Positions 28,901 through 39,600 are shown, counted from the first letter of the stretch. The stretch is 64,000 nt of DNA from Symbiodinium natans (GCA_905221605.1 CAJNDS010002345.1:295694-359693), one strand, 5' to 3'. Translations and numbers: made by a program. The notes: generated by a model from the sequence alone, not told the origin.

Positions 28901-31900
28901 GCCTCGAGATCGAACATCCAGAGGTCGCCCAAGCGGCCACCTGCACCTCAGCATCGCGCACAGCATGGGGCTTCGGCAAACTCCACATTGCTGCGGGGGA
29001 AGTCTCTCTCCTTTTGCATGGCGCCGCCCCGGGCCGGGGCCCCGGACGACCGCCGAAGACCAGCAGCTGCCCGGCGGCGCAGGCGGAGGTGTGGAGATAC
29101 CGCGCCGGGGGCCCCTCTGCGGCCTGGATCTCCTCCCAGCGCTTTGCCTTCGGGGCTCGGAAGAGGGGACTTTGTGACACCGTGGGAAAGAGACCTTGTT
29201 GGCACGGCTTCGGGCGCCTCCAAGTCCAAGGACCAGAGGTCGCTGAAGAAGTTGTCGCCATCCTCGGTTCCTCGACCGCTCCATTCCACTCCGCTCGGGA
29301 TTTGCGGGGAAACCCGGGGGCGCACACTCTGAACTCTGAACCCGAAATTTTATCCCTGCTCCTTTTCCCCCCCTCCCCCCGCAAAAAAAAGCATTAAGAA
29401 GGCTTCTTTTTTCGGGGCTTGGTTCTAGGTATCTTGGGGTGGGTTCAGGCAGCACCCCTGGCTTCATTTCAAGACAGGTTGTTTTTAAATAACAAAATTA
29501 GCAGTTGGCAGTGATCTCTACCTCCACCTCAAGGTCCTATCATCTTCCCTCATGTTATCTCATCTCTGGGACTCAGTTCCCTCTGATGGTTTCCCCAGGC
29601 TTAGATATGGATGTAAAAAAATAGCATGTATTTGATGGGCGTGATGAGCACCTTCTGCGAGGTGCATCTGACAAGTTCAACTCGATGAAGCAGTGTTGCG
29701 TTGCGATGCTCAGCCCGATGGTTGCTGCAGAGAAGCCTACTTCGTTCAGCATTTCCTCGGCTTGGATCCTGCTTTCGCTTCAGCAATCGCGCTCAAGAGC
29801 CAACATCTTGTTGAGCAGGATGATGCCCAGCCTTCTTCATCCTTGCATTCCTTGCCGAAGCCTGCCCCTTACACCCGGCCACCTGGGTTCCACTTGCCGC
29901 CCTTTATTATTGTAAAATGTGCTCGTTAAGGTGGTGTTTGTTTGATACTCAGTATCTAATAAGTGCGTTCAAGAACTAATATTATGGAAGTTTTGAAGTT
30001 GTTTTGTGTTCAGAACATCAATAGCGTCTGTGTTTGATTGTATGTTTGAAGAGTTTGCCGTGTTGATGTCTCCTAATTCCGTTTTTGTGGCATATAACAA
30101 AGAAATGTCTGTGCCACTGACTACAACATTATCTGCTGTTAATGTATTTGTATTATTCAATGTCAAAGGCATTAGTTACCCCCTCCCTTCTTGGATCCCG
30201 GGCCTCCGAAAAGCAGCATAGCGTGGGCCGCTTCCTCGTAGCTGGCCGAGTGCCCGAACCTGGCCGCTGGCCGCCGGCCCTCGGGCCGCAGCTTCGCCCA
30301 GCGCTCGGCCTCCGAGGAAAACATGCTGCGGGCACAGCTGTCAGGGTCTACCACGGAAGTGGTATGTGGATCGAGAGGGAGCTGCGTCTCTTGTCTTCCT
30401 GGATCGCTTCGAGAGGAGGAGACTGCGACTTGGAGGCTTTTTTGCCGAAAGCGAGCGGCGCACGGATGTTTGGGCATGCTCTTAGAGAAGGGCTGCCCTG
30501 GCAGCACAGGCCTAACGTTGTTCGGGCATGGGCGCTCTCAGGAACGGCACAGGGAGTGTATGTTTGAACTGGCATCCACAAATATCCCCTCCCCCTCATA
30601 TGAAAAAAGGCACATCGGTTCAGCTGGGCCGGACACCCTCAAAAACCCCCCAGCCCTCCAGTCAAACGCACCCGGAGAGGGGCCAAGGCTTATGGTTTAG
30701 ACTAGGGAATGAGGCGGGAAGGGACTGTGGCGAATGTGCTGCAAGCAGGGCGCAGCCGAAGGCAGAAGAACAGCAACAACCAGTCCTATACGATAAGCTG
30801 GTGCACTTGGGGGGGGGCATGCGAATACAGCGGGAGACGCGTGCCGGACAGGTACGGCAGTAACGAACTCGAGCTTGATGTCGGACGTTTTGAAACATTC
30901 TGAGTCCCAACCAGCGCCCTGTTGCAGATAACCCGGAGAGGGGCCAAGGCTTATGGTTTAGTACTGCAAGCAGGGCGCAGCCGAAGGCAGAAGAACAGCA
31001 ACAACCAGTCCTACAATTAGCTGGTGCGCTTTGGGGGCATGCTAATACAGCAGGGGATGAACTCGAACTTGATGTCGGACGTTTTGAAACATTCTGAGTC
31101 CTAACCGGCGCCCTGGCACAACCGATTAAGCGAAAAAAAAAAAACATAACATTCTGACTTTGTTCGACGACATGGCTCGCCCGTGCATTTTAAGTGACAA
31201 CTATTCTGGCGCGGCTCGGCCCTGGAAACCTTGGTCTGAGCCAGGTATAGTCAGCTGCCGTGCGCCACTCCTCCACCAGCTAACACGCCACAGGATACCT
31301 CAGAGATCCTGGGAGCCTCCCGTCCAGTCCAGGAAGCGCAATTTCTTCTAGCACACGCACCAGACAAAATATACCTGAGAGAGCCTGAGAGAGCCTTGCG
31401 TCCCCCTCCACGCAGTAACCCGATGGTCTGAGACATTCTGAGACTGCCTCTCTTGGTCGCTATACGGACTTCAAGCGCCGCGCGCCTGGAGCTCCAGGAT
31501 GAACACATCATCCAGAATCAGATCACCTCGGGAACTGGACTTTTTTTTCTGCCGAGACGAGGGGCGCGCCCCTTGCTTCTTTTTTTGAAAGGGACATATG
31601 ACATGCAGACCGGAGGGCTGAGGCCCACGCTTGCAAAAGCCCCGCCTCGCAAGACGCGCAGCTTATACAGTAGGCATAAATGATTAGGCGTAAAAATGAG
31701 GCTTCGAGGAGTCTCACCCTCGAAGCTTCGGGAGGCCTAAAAAGAGCGGGGCAGTTTCCCGGCCTCCTTGGCCCCCGAAGACCACCATCTGCCGGCCCTT
31801 GGGGTCGAAGATGGCGGAATGAAGCTCCCTTCCTCGAGGGAGCTCGCCTTCGCGCCGCAGCTCCCTCCACTGGTGGTCCTCGCAGGCAACTGGGGCGCAG

Positions 31901-32616
31901 CTTTCCCAAATGCACCTCCCCAGTGCTCTCCGCCGCCCCGCGCCTCCAAGCCGAAGGCCCAGGCGTCGTCGCCTCGGCGCGCCGGTCCCCCCAAAAAGGC
32001 TCGATGCACCCCACTCTCAGGGCCCCCCGCGGCTAATTCCTGTACGGAAGCCCCCGAAGAGGAGCATCGCCCGGGCCGTGGGGTCCAGGATCGCGGAGTG
32101 CCAGACTCGCGCTGCGGGCCGAGGCCCGGCCGTGCCCAGCTCCTCCCAAGTCTTCGCCTGGCTCTCGCTTCATTCTTTTAGGGTCTTTGTTCTCGCTTCG
32201 TTCTTTAAGGGTTTGGGGCAGGCAGGGTCTTTTGTGGGGCTCCTCATTTCATTGCATTCACACAGGGCAGGGGCAGGGGCAGGAGCAGAGCAGAGAAGCG
32301 GAGCCCTTCGGGGGGGGCCCTTCAAAACGCCTCGAGGCCGAAGGCCCAGACGTCGTTCAGGTAGTCGCCAACCCCTCGGAACGAGAAAAGAAAGCCCGCA
32401 GGAGGACGAACGGAAGAACAACAAGGGTGGGAAAAAAAATACGCGGGAGGAGGAGGAGAGAGAGAGGACAAGGAGGCTTTGAAACGGGGGCTTTTGGCCT
32501 GCGCTGCCGCCAAAGACGAGGAGTCGCCGCGAGGCCGCGTCGACGACGGCGCTGTGCATATCCCGCTTCGCCGGCCGCGGCGCGCCCTCCGCGGGCTCGA
32601 GCAGCTGCCAGCGAGC
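25725..32616 (-). CDS. Kelch-repeat protein, six blade cores placed in 11 exons
   Basis: Exons in transcript order: 32,616-32,508; 32,374-32,331; 32,157-32,052; 31,972-31,944; 31,878-31,773; 30,309-30,204; 29,270-29,218; 29,147-29,051; 28,940-28,903; 25,959-25,854; 25,768-25,725. Core exons (97-109 nt, four of them exactly 106) encode W-x-L...HS(A)...(L/V)FGG. Linker exons (29-53 nt) encode ...DxW(A/S/M)(F/L)xLE. Core exons end in phase 1 after the first Gly codon. Linkers end in phase 0 after LE, usually at GAG|GC. Nine donors are GC, one GT and one apparently GG. Kelch propellers serve in protein-protein interaction, often as substrate adaptors or trafficking effectors; here the partner is unknown. 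The linker expected between 31,773 and 30,309 was not found. 5' and 3' ends are open. Confidence 0.85.
27251..27440 (+). repeat. Tandem repeat, about 67 bp unit, nearly three copies
   Basis: TGCTTTGGGGATGCT (or TGTTTTGGAGATGCT) starts units at about 27,252, 27,319 and 27,386. Each is followed by GGTTTAGGCAAGAGAGG or a variant and GTTTGGGCTTGGACT. Confidence 0.85.
28116..28301 (+). repeat. Three hairpin-forming repeats (TGCATTTT...AAAATGCA)
   Basis: Copies are at 28,116-28,142, 28,208-28,234 and about 28,273-28,301. Each has an 8-base inverted arm around a GC-rich loop (GCGGCAGCTGG or similar) and is followed by TGGAGGGC/TGGCGG-like sequence. The third copy is diverged. Spacing is 92 and 65 bp. 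Confidence 0.75.
28903..29270 (-). CDS. Kelch exons 7-9
   Basis: 29,270-29,218 encodes TEDGDNFFSDLWSLDLE. 29,147-29,051 encodes AKRWEEIQAAEGPPARYLH, then TSACAAGQLLVFGG. 28,940-28,903 encodes GRLGDLWMFDLE. Exon 8 is 97 nt, nine shorter than the standard core, within the loop between the His and the FGG strand, and it uses the only GT donor (GGCG|GTCGTC). Confidence 0.8.
29271..30203 (-). other. Kelch intron carrying a foreign-looking AT-rich insert
   Basis: The first about 270 bases after the exon 6 donor are AT-rich and contain the virus-like frame. The remainder has mixed composition with a plus-strand open frame (about 29,690-29,929, reading VLRCDAQPDGCCREAYFVQH, then FLGLDPAFASAIALKSQ) of unknown status. 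Confidence 0.55.
29969..30172 (-). CDS. AT-rich 67-codon ORF, virus structural-protein-like
   Basis: The frame reads MPLTLNNTNTLTADNVVVSG, then TDISLLYATKTELGDINTAN, then SSNIQSNTDAIDVLNTK, ending TGA. It is rich in Asn, Thr, Ser and Asp, with third positions mostly A or T, unlike the GC-rich exons around it. Such N/T/S-rich segments with 'SGTDIS-LLYATKTEL' rhythm recall fibre-like or capsid-decoration proteins of large DNA viruses and phages in marine plankton. This is a resemblance from memory, not a match. It begins 31 bases inside the intron after kelch exon 6. It is probably a short integrated or captured fragment; expression is unknown. Confidence 0.45.
   Translation of the reverse strand: MPLTLNNTNTLTADNVVVSGTDISLLYATKTELGDINTANSSNIQSNTDAIDVLNTKQLQNFHNISS
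30204..30309 (-). CDS. Kelch exon 6 (106 nt)
   Basis: The exon reads AERWAKLRPEGRRPAARFG, then HSASYEEAAHAMLLFGG, with acceptor CGGAG|G and donor GGAG|GCCC. The frame is open upstream (DSCARSMFSSE just before AERW), which looks like a decayed linker strand joined without an intron and may replace the missing linker exon. Confidence 0.8.
30669..31118 (+). repeat. Tandem duplication inside a kelch intron
   Basis: Unit 1 (30,669-30,926) and unit 2 (30,931-31,118) share CCCGGAGAGGGGCCAAGGCT, GCAAGCAGGGCGCAGCCGAA, AGAACAGCAACAACCAGTCC and GATGTCGGACGTTTTGAAAC in the same order. Unit 2 lacks about 45 bp after GGTTTAG and about 25-30 bp before GAACTCGA. No coding role is seen. Confidence 0.9.
31773..32616 (-). 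CDS. Kelch exons 1-5
   Basis: Exon 1 has ARWQLLEPAEGAP and HSAVVDAASRRLLVFGG. Exon 2 has GDYLNDVWAFGLE. Exon 3 has AKTWEELGTAGPRPAARVW and HSAILDPTARAMLLFGG. Exon 4, only 29 nt, has DDAWAFGLE. Exon 5 has HQWRELRREGELPRGRE and HSAIFDPKGRQMVVFGG. Introns are 133, 173, 79 and 65 nt, all GC-AG, and each acceptor is AG|G. Direct repeats of AGGCG span the exon 2/3 intron (GAGGCGTT...CAGGCGAA). Exons 1 and 2 also exist in the duplicate at 5.0-5.3 kb. Confidence 0.85.
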
Positions 32617-33424
32617 CTCCCCCCCCGTGCTTTCGATTGGGCGCTGGCTGCACACAGAGGAGAGATGTAGAAAACACACTTCCCAGCCTGGCCTCCATCA
32701 CAAAGATTCCCGGGCCTCTGCACTTTCAGTCACGGGCGCTTCCGGCGCGTCTCGGGCCTCGGGGGGGGTAGCGGCCGCTGGCAACTTTTCGTGCTGATGG
32801 GGAGGCCGGGCAGTGGTTGCAATGCAACGGCGCTGTTTACCACGATTCTCGTGGCTAAAAGCCGTTCTCTGCAGCAGTGCGCTGTGCATCACTGCACACG
32901 TCGCTTCAAGTCCGATCTGTGGCTCCACACTGCGCTTGCGACGCGGCGTCCATCTGCATGACCGCCCAGCTTTCGCTAGCCGAAAGAACCCTTGAACCAA
33001 GTCCCACGACGAATCTCACGGCGATGGGTTCCACAAGGTTCGATTACGGCTGGAGGTTTGCCCAGACTGCACCGATCAGACGCTTCAAACTTCAAGAGAA
33101 CACACTTCTGCAAGGCTATCCCCTAAGAGCGCTTGACTTCTCGAATTTGAAGATAGGAGAGCGTTTCCGACAAGCATGAGATGAACAAGAACGCCTGCAA
33201 AATCTGCGCTCTCTCCCTGGATTCATGAGCGTGTGCAGCTATAGGGCTTCCTTCACTTGCGGAAGTGCGTGTATACTGCGTGTATTGAAGGCCTGCATTG
33301 CAGGTGGCACCGACTTCAGTTGCCTCTCCTTCTTTCTGTTTCAATTTCTCCGTCAGCAACTTCGCAAGTGTGCAAACAAGCCAAGAACAGACACTGCAAG
33401 AATGTCCAAGAGCGTAAAAAAACG

Positions 33425-33508
33425 ATGACCATGGCACGGACCCTTCTTTTCCTCTTGCCTCTGCTAGTCACAGGAGTGGCGGCACAGCCCACAGACAGGT
33501 CCACGTAA
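33425..33508 (+). CDS. 27-codon signal-peptide-like ORF
   Basis: The frame reads MTMARTLLFLLPLLVTGVAA, then QPTDRST and TAA. It is a textbook signal sequence with an AxA-like cut (VAA|QP). A possible donor (GACAG|GTCCAC) precedes the stop, so it could be a first exon. The duplicate at 5,851 is frame-broken, which argues against strong conservation. Confidence 0.35.
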   Translation: MTMARTLLFLLPLLVTGVAAQPTDRST

Positions 33509-33869
33509 AGTCTACTATTGTCTGTACAGTGTGTAACGCACCGACAAGCAGTATGACCACGTATGCTCGAAAACATGCTTCTGTACAGCTCTCGTGGTCT
33601 CTCCTATGTCGCAAATGCAAGGGCGTGGTCCGAGTGCATGTTTCACGCACCTTCTCACGATCAGGCTAGTCATCCACGCGGGCATCATGCATCCGATCCA
33701 CGGTGCAGGGAGTTCAACGTGCCAAGGTCTAGAGACTATGAGCCATATGCTTTCTAGGCCAATGAAAGTAAGGGAGCTCCGGGGTTGTGCAGGATTTTAC
33801 AGAGTTTTTTGTTTACTACTTCCAGGGAATTGTCTCAACAGGGTTGTTGAAAAGATGTGCAGGGTTGCG

Positions 33870-34760
33870 TGCCGTCGACGAACATTCGGCAACTCTTTAG
33901 CGTTAAAGCCCTTTCCTTGCAATGAAGGTAATGGCTGCAATGCTGAATGCAGAACGAAGCCCACCAAACAGTTCTGAAGTCGCCAATAGCGTCACGTCAA
34001 AATCAACTCCGAACCTGTGGCTTGATATCAGAATCCCACTCCTGTGCCTACAGGCCTACAGGCTCGAATCCCGATCGCTCGGTGGCGCAGCAAGACGAAA
34101 CCAAGGCGATGGTGGTTGCGCTCCCTTTTTGCTCTATCAAGTCCTCGCCGCCTCTGGAGAGCAGCTGCTGATGGATGTCCTGCGCTGCATGTCAACAGTG
34201 TGCTGCACAATGCGGTGTCGGAGTGTTTCTTGGCGCTCTTCCCCTGGCTCTGTATCACAAGTGCTGCTCTCACCTTGCTATGTGACCGGTCTCGCTCGCT
34301 AAGAGCCAAGCTTGAACCAAAAGCTGCAAGCCCAAAAACCGACTCAACATGGCATCAGGCAGCATCTATAGGCACTCACCTGCAACAGGTGATCGAAATC
34401 GTAAAGTTGCTTGACGCTAGTTACGAGCCGTCGACGAGCGTTCTGCAACTCTTCAGCATTAAAGCCCCCTTCTTGCAATTTCGGATGAAGGTAATGGCTG
34501 CAATATGCTGCAATGCTAAATGCAGTACGGAAGCCCACCAAAAAGCTCTTAGTTGGCTCTTTCCACAAATCGCAAATAGCGTCACGTCAAAAGCGAACTG
34601 TGAACCTCCGGCTTGATAGCAGAGTCTCACTCTCCTGTGCCTACAGGCTTACAGGCTCGAATCCCAGGTTTCGCTCCCGTTCTTGTTCTATCAAGTCCTC
34701 GCCGGCTGTGGAGAGCAGCTGCTGATGGATGTCCTGTGCTACGTTTCTTCCCGTCGGAGA
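33870..34760 (+). repeat. Internal tandem duplication in segment C copy 2
   Basis: 33,871-34,190 matches 34,428-34,745. Shared words in order include GTCGACGA, GCTGAATGCAG/GCTAAATGCAG, AATAGCGTCACGTCAAAA, CCTGTGCCTACAGGC, CTCTATCAAGTCCTCGCCG and GAGCAGCTGCTGATGGATGT. The other copy of the segment has this unit once (about 7,430-7,795), so the doubling occurred in this copy or was lost there. Confidence 0.85.
34380..34568 (-). CDS. Probable internal exon, unknown protein (copy C2)
   Basis: The same exon as 7,395-7,583: LHPKLQEGGFNAEELQNARR, then LVTSVKQLYDFDHLLQ, then the canonical donor CAG|GTGAGT. Between copies the changes in this stretch are mostly conservative (Ala/Val; HR/DH), and the frame and donor are kept while surrounding DNA has indels. 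The function is unknown. A third, decayed version lies at about 33,870-33,990 without the donor end. Confidence 0.45.
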
Positions 34761-35645
34761 AGGCATGGACACCGACGATGCATCAGGGCTGAGAACTTTG
34801 CCCGTGCATGGCATCAAATAGTATGGTGTAGCAGGAAAGATGACGAAAAAATGACGTTGCACAACCATGCAGCCCACGGAACCAACATGCAGCCAGGCTT
34901 CAAACAACGTCCCGTTCCCCGGCAGGACAAAATCGGCAGCCGCCTAGACATCGTGCAAGACAGACTAGGGGATTCTCGACAACTAGTGCCTTAGACGAGC
35001 GCTCGTGCCAAAGTCATGCACTGCGAGGCCTTGCCTGAGATCCTAGATCCTAGCATCTTCAAACACCAGTGCTTGGTCCTGCTTATTCCAAGGAAAAACG
35101 ATCTTGCTCCAGAGGACGGATCTCCGCATGCTCGAAGTCAAGAAGCCACGGAACGCTGCGGGAGGGGGGGTGTTGAAACAATCGCGCCAACCCAGGGTGA
35201 AGGTTCGGGAGGGCGATACGCCCCCCTGAAGCCTTAAAAACCCTCCCCTCACTTGTATTTGTATAGCCCTTCAAGTGCCCTTTTTTGCGCCCCTTCTGAA
35301 GGCCCGGCCCGCAGTCGACCAGGCAAGCCTCCGCAAAGCCTGAGAGGCGACGTGGCATTTCTGCGAGGGGCGCTTGCAGCCACCGCATTCTAAGGGTAGT
35401 CATACGGGCGCTTATAATATGAGGGCAAAGTCAGGGGGTCTTTTGGAGGTCCCCTCTTTCAGGGCCCATGCTAAGGGACCATGGAACTACCCTAGTCGAT
35501 GCACGTGCCGGGCAGTCGAAAGACCTGTAGCTACCTGGTGGGGGTTGCCTTCACAATGAGCGGAGAGGAGACGAGGGCCCAAATGACTCTTCATTCCTCC
35601 TGCTGGGAACATGCTTTCTTCTTGGGCTTGACACTATGGAACCTG

Positions 35646-36665
35646 TTGCTCTGACAGGTTGGGCGGGACAGCTTGTGCCATCTCAGTGTCGCACGAGAGT
35701 ACTGGATGGCTGGCGAGCTGTTGCAACACCATGCCTGCCACAGTGAGCACTTGAGCACTTACAGGTAACATCTCACGTATAACGTCCATGAGCATAACGT
35801 CCCTGATTTGCGCCTCGGTTCTGAGCCGTCATGATCAGCGGAAGGAGAGAAGGAGGACCCTGCACAGGGCAGCGGCATAGTGAACTTGCAGCGCGTAATT
35901 CGGCTCAAGCATGTCTGCTACGAAGCCATAAGGCATTGCGAGAAGAGGTGCCAAACCAGGTCTGCAACCAGACCTTGTAACGGCAATTTAAGCTTGAAGG
36001 GTAGCAAACCTGCGCATAATCGTGGGTGGAGCCTACCGCACGGGCCCTGCAGTAGGAACCCTGAGCCAGGCGCGAAAAGTGTCAACCGACTCCGTGCTAC
36101 AACGAATGTGGCAGCAACTTGTTCTACACCCAACCTCTTAGGGGCATTAGAGGCTCCAACTCAGGTATCAACTCTTGCACTGGACGGCATTGCAGCCCGA
36201 ACCCCCTCTCTATCTGGTGGGGCGTCCATCATCGCAGGCCAGCCTGTTCACCACCGCTCATGGCCTGCAGTTGCAGATAGCTTGTCGAATCTATGGTGTC
36301 AGCTCCCTTTGAGACGTGATCCTCAGCCAAGGATAGTTGGAGTCACGCGTCGCCCTGAAGCATGGAACAAGGCCCCTGTTGCAGTTCACCCCGGATTCCC
36401 TGAAGCCACGGCGCTCCTGGGAGAAGTCGGACATCACCAGGGGCCTGTGGACCCTCCACCTCACGGGATCGCGGTGAGGTTCGCGAATAGGCTCTCTCCG
36501 TGCCTACGGATCGATTCATTCAGTCTATGGGCCCATCTGTGCGTAAGGGGTAACAATGGTATAGCTTCCTCTCTTCTTTGGGTTTGGGCCATGGATAACA
36601 TGAAGCTTCCCGGGCTCCCGGGCAGAAATAGCCGCGCCGCCTGGGCAACGAAGATGATGGGATGA
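35646..36665 (+). CDS. Unrecognised 261-codon ORF (35,880-36,665) and upstream DNA
   Basis: 35,880-36,665 is open on the plus strand (MNLQRVIRLKHVCYEAIRHC...). Composition has no clear domain, and there are long low-likelihood stretches. It is the longest open frame in 35.6-48 kb, but could be chance in GC-rich DNA. No function is proposed. Confidence 0.22.
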
Positions 36666-39600
36666 AGGGGGTCATCTCAACATCCCCCGAAGCCTCAAAA
36701 CCTTTAGCTGGTATGGAATCAGCGCCCGCTCAAACCTTAAAGCCTTAGGGCCTTCCGAGTCAGGAAGGTGTTCCCGAACCAAAAAGCTTCAAGCATTTAG
36801 GACGCTCGACAGGCCATCGCGCCAGACTCCGCATCCCATGCAGCCCTGAACCTAAGGGCCACAACCCCGATCACAGAGTGAAAGGTGTTCGACACCAGCG
36901 CTAAGGCACGAAGCTCTGAAGCATAGTTTCGAGAATCTGTGTGAACCAACATTGCCCAACACGACTCCACGTCATCTTGTGGTTTCTACGCCCTACATCT
37001 TGCAGAGGTTACTTTTTTTTCCCCTGCAAAAGCCACCCCCAGCCTCGCTGGCTTTGAGTGGCTCCAGGGAGTACCCGACCACCTTCTTCCGAGAGGCTTG
37101 GATTTCGGCTGGGGGCTTTCCCCCAACAAAAAGGGGAACCGCCGTCTCCCCAAAATCTCAACATATGCCGTGCCGGATGCTTTGCCAACAGCAGGTCGGA
37201 GCTCATTGAGGACTGGTGGGTTGTCTGAGTTTTTAGCCCCGTTCTTCACTTCGAAAGTCCGGTCTCTGCGCCCTCAGCTGTGGAGCCTTGACCCCGAAAC
37301 CTCCTCAAACCATCCTCAAAAAATATATGCAGAGTCACGAAACACTTGAAAGGATGGCACACACGGCTGGCCGCGGCCTTGTGCGCCCCCAGCGCCCGAA
37401 AAGGCGCCTGGCCAAGGTTCACACTCTCACCCCACCTGGTCCTCTGCTCATTCAAGGCTTCTTGGGGGCTTAAGGATGTTTAGGGATGTTTAGGGACGTG
37501 ATTCTTTCAGCTGTTGTTGCTTTGGGTTTTGGGGGCTGTGCCTGGTGCTCCGCGTGCCGAGTATTATCCCTTTCCGGGGCCGGGGTTCTCGGGGCTTGGC
37601 TCGCTGGCACAGTGGCACCCTGCTCCATCTCGAGAGTTAGCCAAGCTTGGAGACAGCACGCCATGCCGAGACTAGGGGCTTTTCGGCGACAAGAGCGGCG
37701 AGGACATGGAGCACAGGGCTCCATGTCATCTCCCACCCCTCGCGGAAGGGATTCCGGGACTCCCTTCTTTTGTTTAAGGGCTCGTGGGAGAAAGTGCCTG
37801 CGGCAGGAGCGGTTGGAGATTGTTGGAAGTCACTCCCTTTCGAGCTCCCTCGAGTGACATGCAGACAGCACCTTCTAGGAGTCACACCTCAAGCAACAGC
37901 GCACCGACTTTTCCTGAAACCTGAACACCTCCACGACATCAAAAACAACAAAAATGCCCTCGCACACGTTTAACAGTGCATGATCAACAACAAAGCTTGA
38001 ACCCTCCTGCCAAGAACAAACCCGCAAGCACCACTTGGCAGTAGCATTCGAAAGGGGGCCTCGCGGGCGCCCAGGAAGATCTCGAGGCGCTCCGTGCGGA
38101 GCAGCAGCTCCGTCAGGACCTTCCTGGGGTGCCAAGTGGGAGCCTTCTCTCAGAAGGAGCGCTTGTGCACGGTTTGGGGTTGGAAGGTCCGCATAATTAA
38201 GGGCTTATGGGGTTTCCATGACTTTCCGGGTTTTGCACACGGCAGGCAAGGCGACTGTCGGAGGTCTGTCCAGAGAATCGTCTATAAGGCCAGGGGCAAG
38301 GAGCCATCAGCAAGCTCAAACACACCACACATGCATAGCCAGATGTGAGCGCACATTGCCCGTAAAGAGTTAGATGCTTCTCGCAGCCGAGCAGGCCATG
38401 CTAATCGCCTCACTACTGAAGGTGGGTACACAGGTCGCTACACAAGTCACTCAACTTTGGCCCCAAATGAAATCCGCTGCCGATTCTGTGTCTAAGAGTC
38501 TGAGGTCTTCGCGAAGAGCGCATACTTCCCTCTCCCCCCTTCCCCCTTCCCCCGAGAGGGGTGCCTCAGCTCCTCTGCACCCTCCGCGCTGGCCATGATG
38601 GGGTCCTTGCATCGAAGTAACTAAAGCATCAATGCTTGAAAGGATCGGTCTCAAGTCTCAAAAGTGCACTTTTGTGCTGTTCAAGGCCATGGCTTCTTCG
38701 CCCCCTCCCCCGCCCCGGTCCAGGTCGTCCAAGGCCAGGAGGACGGGCGCCCGAGTGGCTTCCAGCCGCTGAAAGCGCTGGACGATCTGACCTCGGCCAA
38801 GTGACCAGGGCTGAACGCTCTCCCCGGTATCCTTCTTCTTCTTCTTCTGCACACGTAAAAGCCTGTATCATTCCCGGGCATGAAAAGCCGGCTAGGATGT
38901 CAGGAGGCGCAGTGTGACGCACCAACCTCCTTCATTCTTCTAGTCCACCCCATGGGGCCCATAACAAAGAGCTCCTTTCTTTACTTGCACGCCAGGGTGC
39001 CTGGCTTGGTTGTTTTTTTAATCTAGCTCCGAGGGCTTGCTCAGTAGGGTTGGCAAGCAATCACTTTGGGAGGGCCTCCATCAATTTCAAATGGCCAAAA
39101 CTCCCGTGTGGTGCGACATCTCCCTCCGGAGGCTTCCGAGGCCTGGGCTCCGCAAGATGCGGGCCTGGCCGGGCCGCACTCGAGCAGGAGTCAAGCAGTG
39201 GACACGCGCGCCGCGCCGCGATGTGTCCAATATGGTGGCGGCAACCAGGGTGGGCCGAGGCTAACGACGAGCGATTCCCGTCTGCTTGGCTTCCGTAAGA
39301 TTTGAGTGCCAACCGTGCACTGGGTTGGCTCACCTTGCCAAATCTGAAAGTTGGGTTTGCCCCTCCCATCAAGGTTGCGTGCCTGAAGTAAGAACGAGGC
39401 CTGTTCTGCCCAGCACTGGCAGAACTGAAAAGTCAGGGCGAGCTACAACTCATCTTGGGGTCCCCTTATAGATGCCTGACACCTTGCACCCCCATCTCAG
39501 AAGGACCTTCGGAAGGGATTCTCGTGTAGAAGTCCCGAAAATCGAAACACCTACGCGTTCTCCGCTCCGCCTCGCTGTGACTTGAGATGCTCATGGAGGA

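Larger units (their letters stand above)
25960..28902 (-). other. Long kelch intron with repeats; no other gene recognised
   Basis: Nearly 3 kb separate exons 9 and 10. The plus strand is T-rich over about 26.6-27.9 kb, with recurring words such as TCCTTAGGGCT (26,906; 27,745; 27,861) and a decayed TTTAGGG tract near 27,892-27,940. Tandem repeats and hairpins inside it are listed separately. C/A and T/G homopolymers sit at 27,462-27,480 and 27,576-27,608. Confidence 0.6.
31925..35645 (+). repeat. Segmental duplication C, copy 2 (resident kelch copy)
   Basis: The relative of about 4,801-8,676. Its left edge lies within the kelch gene, whose downstream exons continue outside the duplicated segment, so this copy looks like the parent. 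Confidence 0.88.

Noticed and set aside
30186-30203. CCCGGGATCC next to the virus-like insert, suggesting a cloning vector junction
   Set aside because: The bases are shared with normal exon/intron sequence, and no vector sequence follows. It is a coincidence of restriction-site-like words.
32187-32771. Plus-strand 194-codon frame
   Set aside because: It is antisense to kelch exons 1-3 and not supported by any motif.
35888-35912. Possible spliced-leader-like sequence (ATTCGGCTCAAG)
   Set aside because: Only the last dozen bases resemble the dinoflagellate leader's 3' end, with mismatches. The 5' half and a donor are absent.
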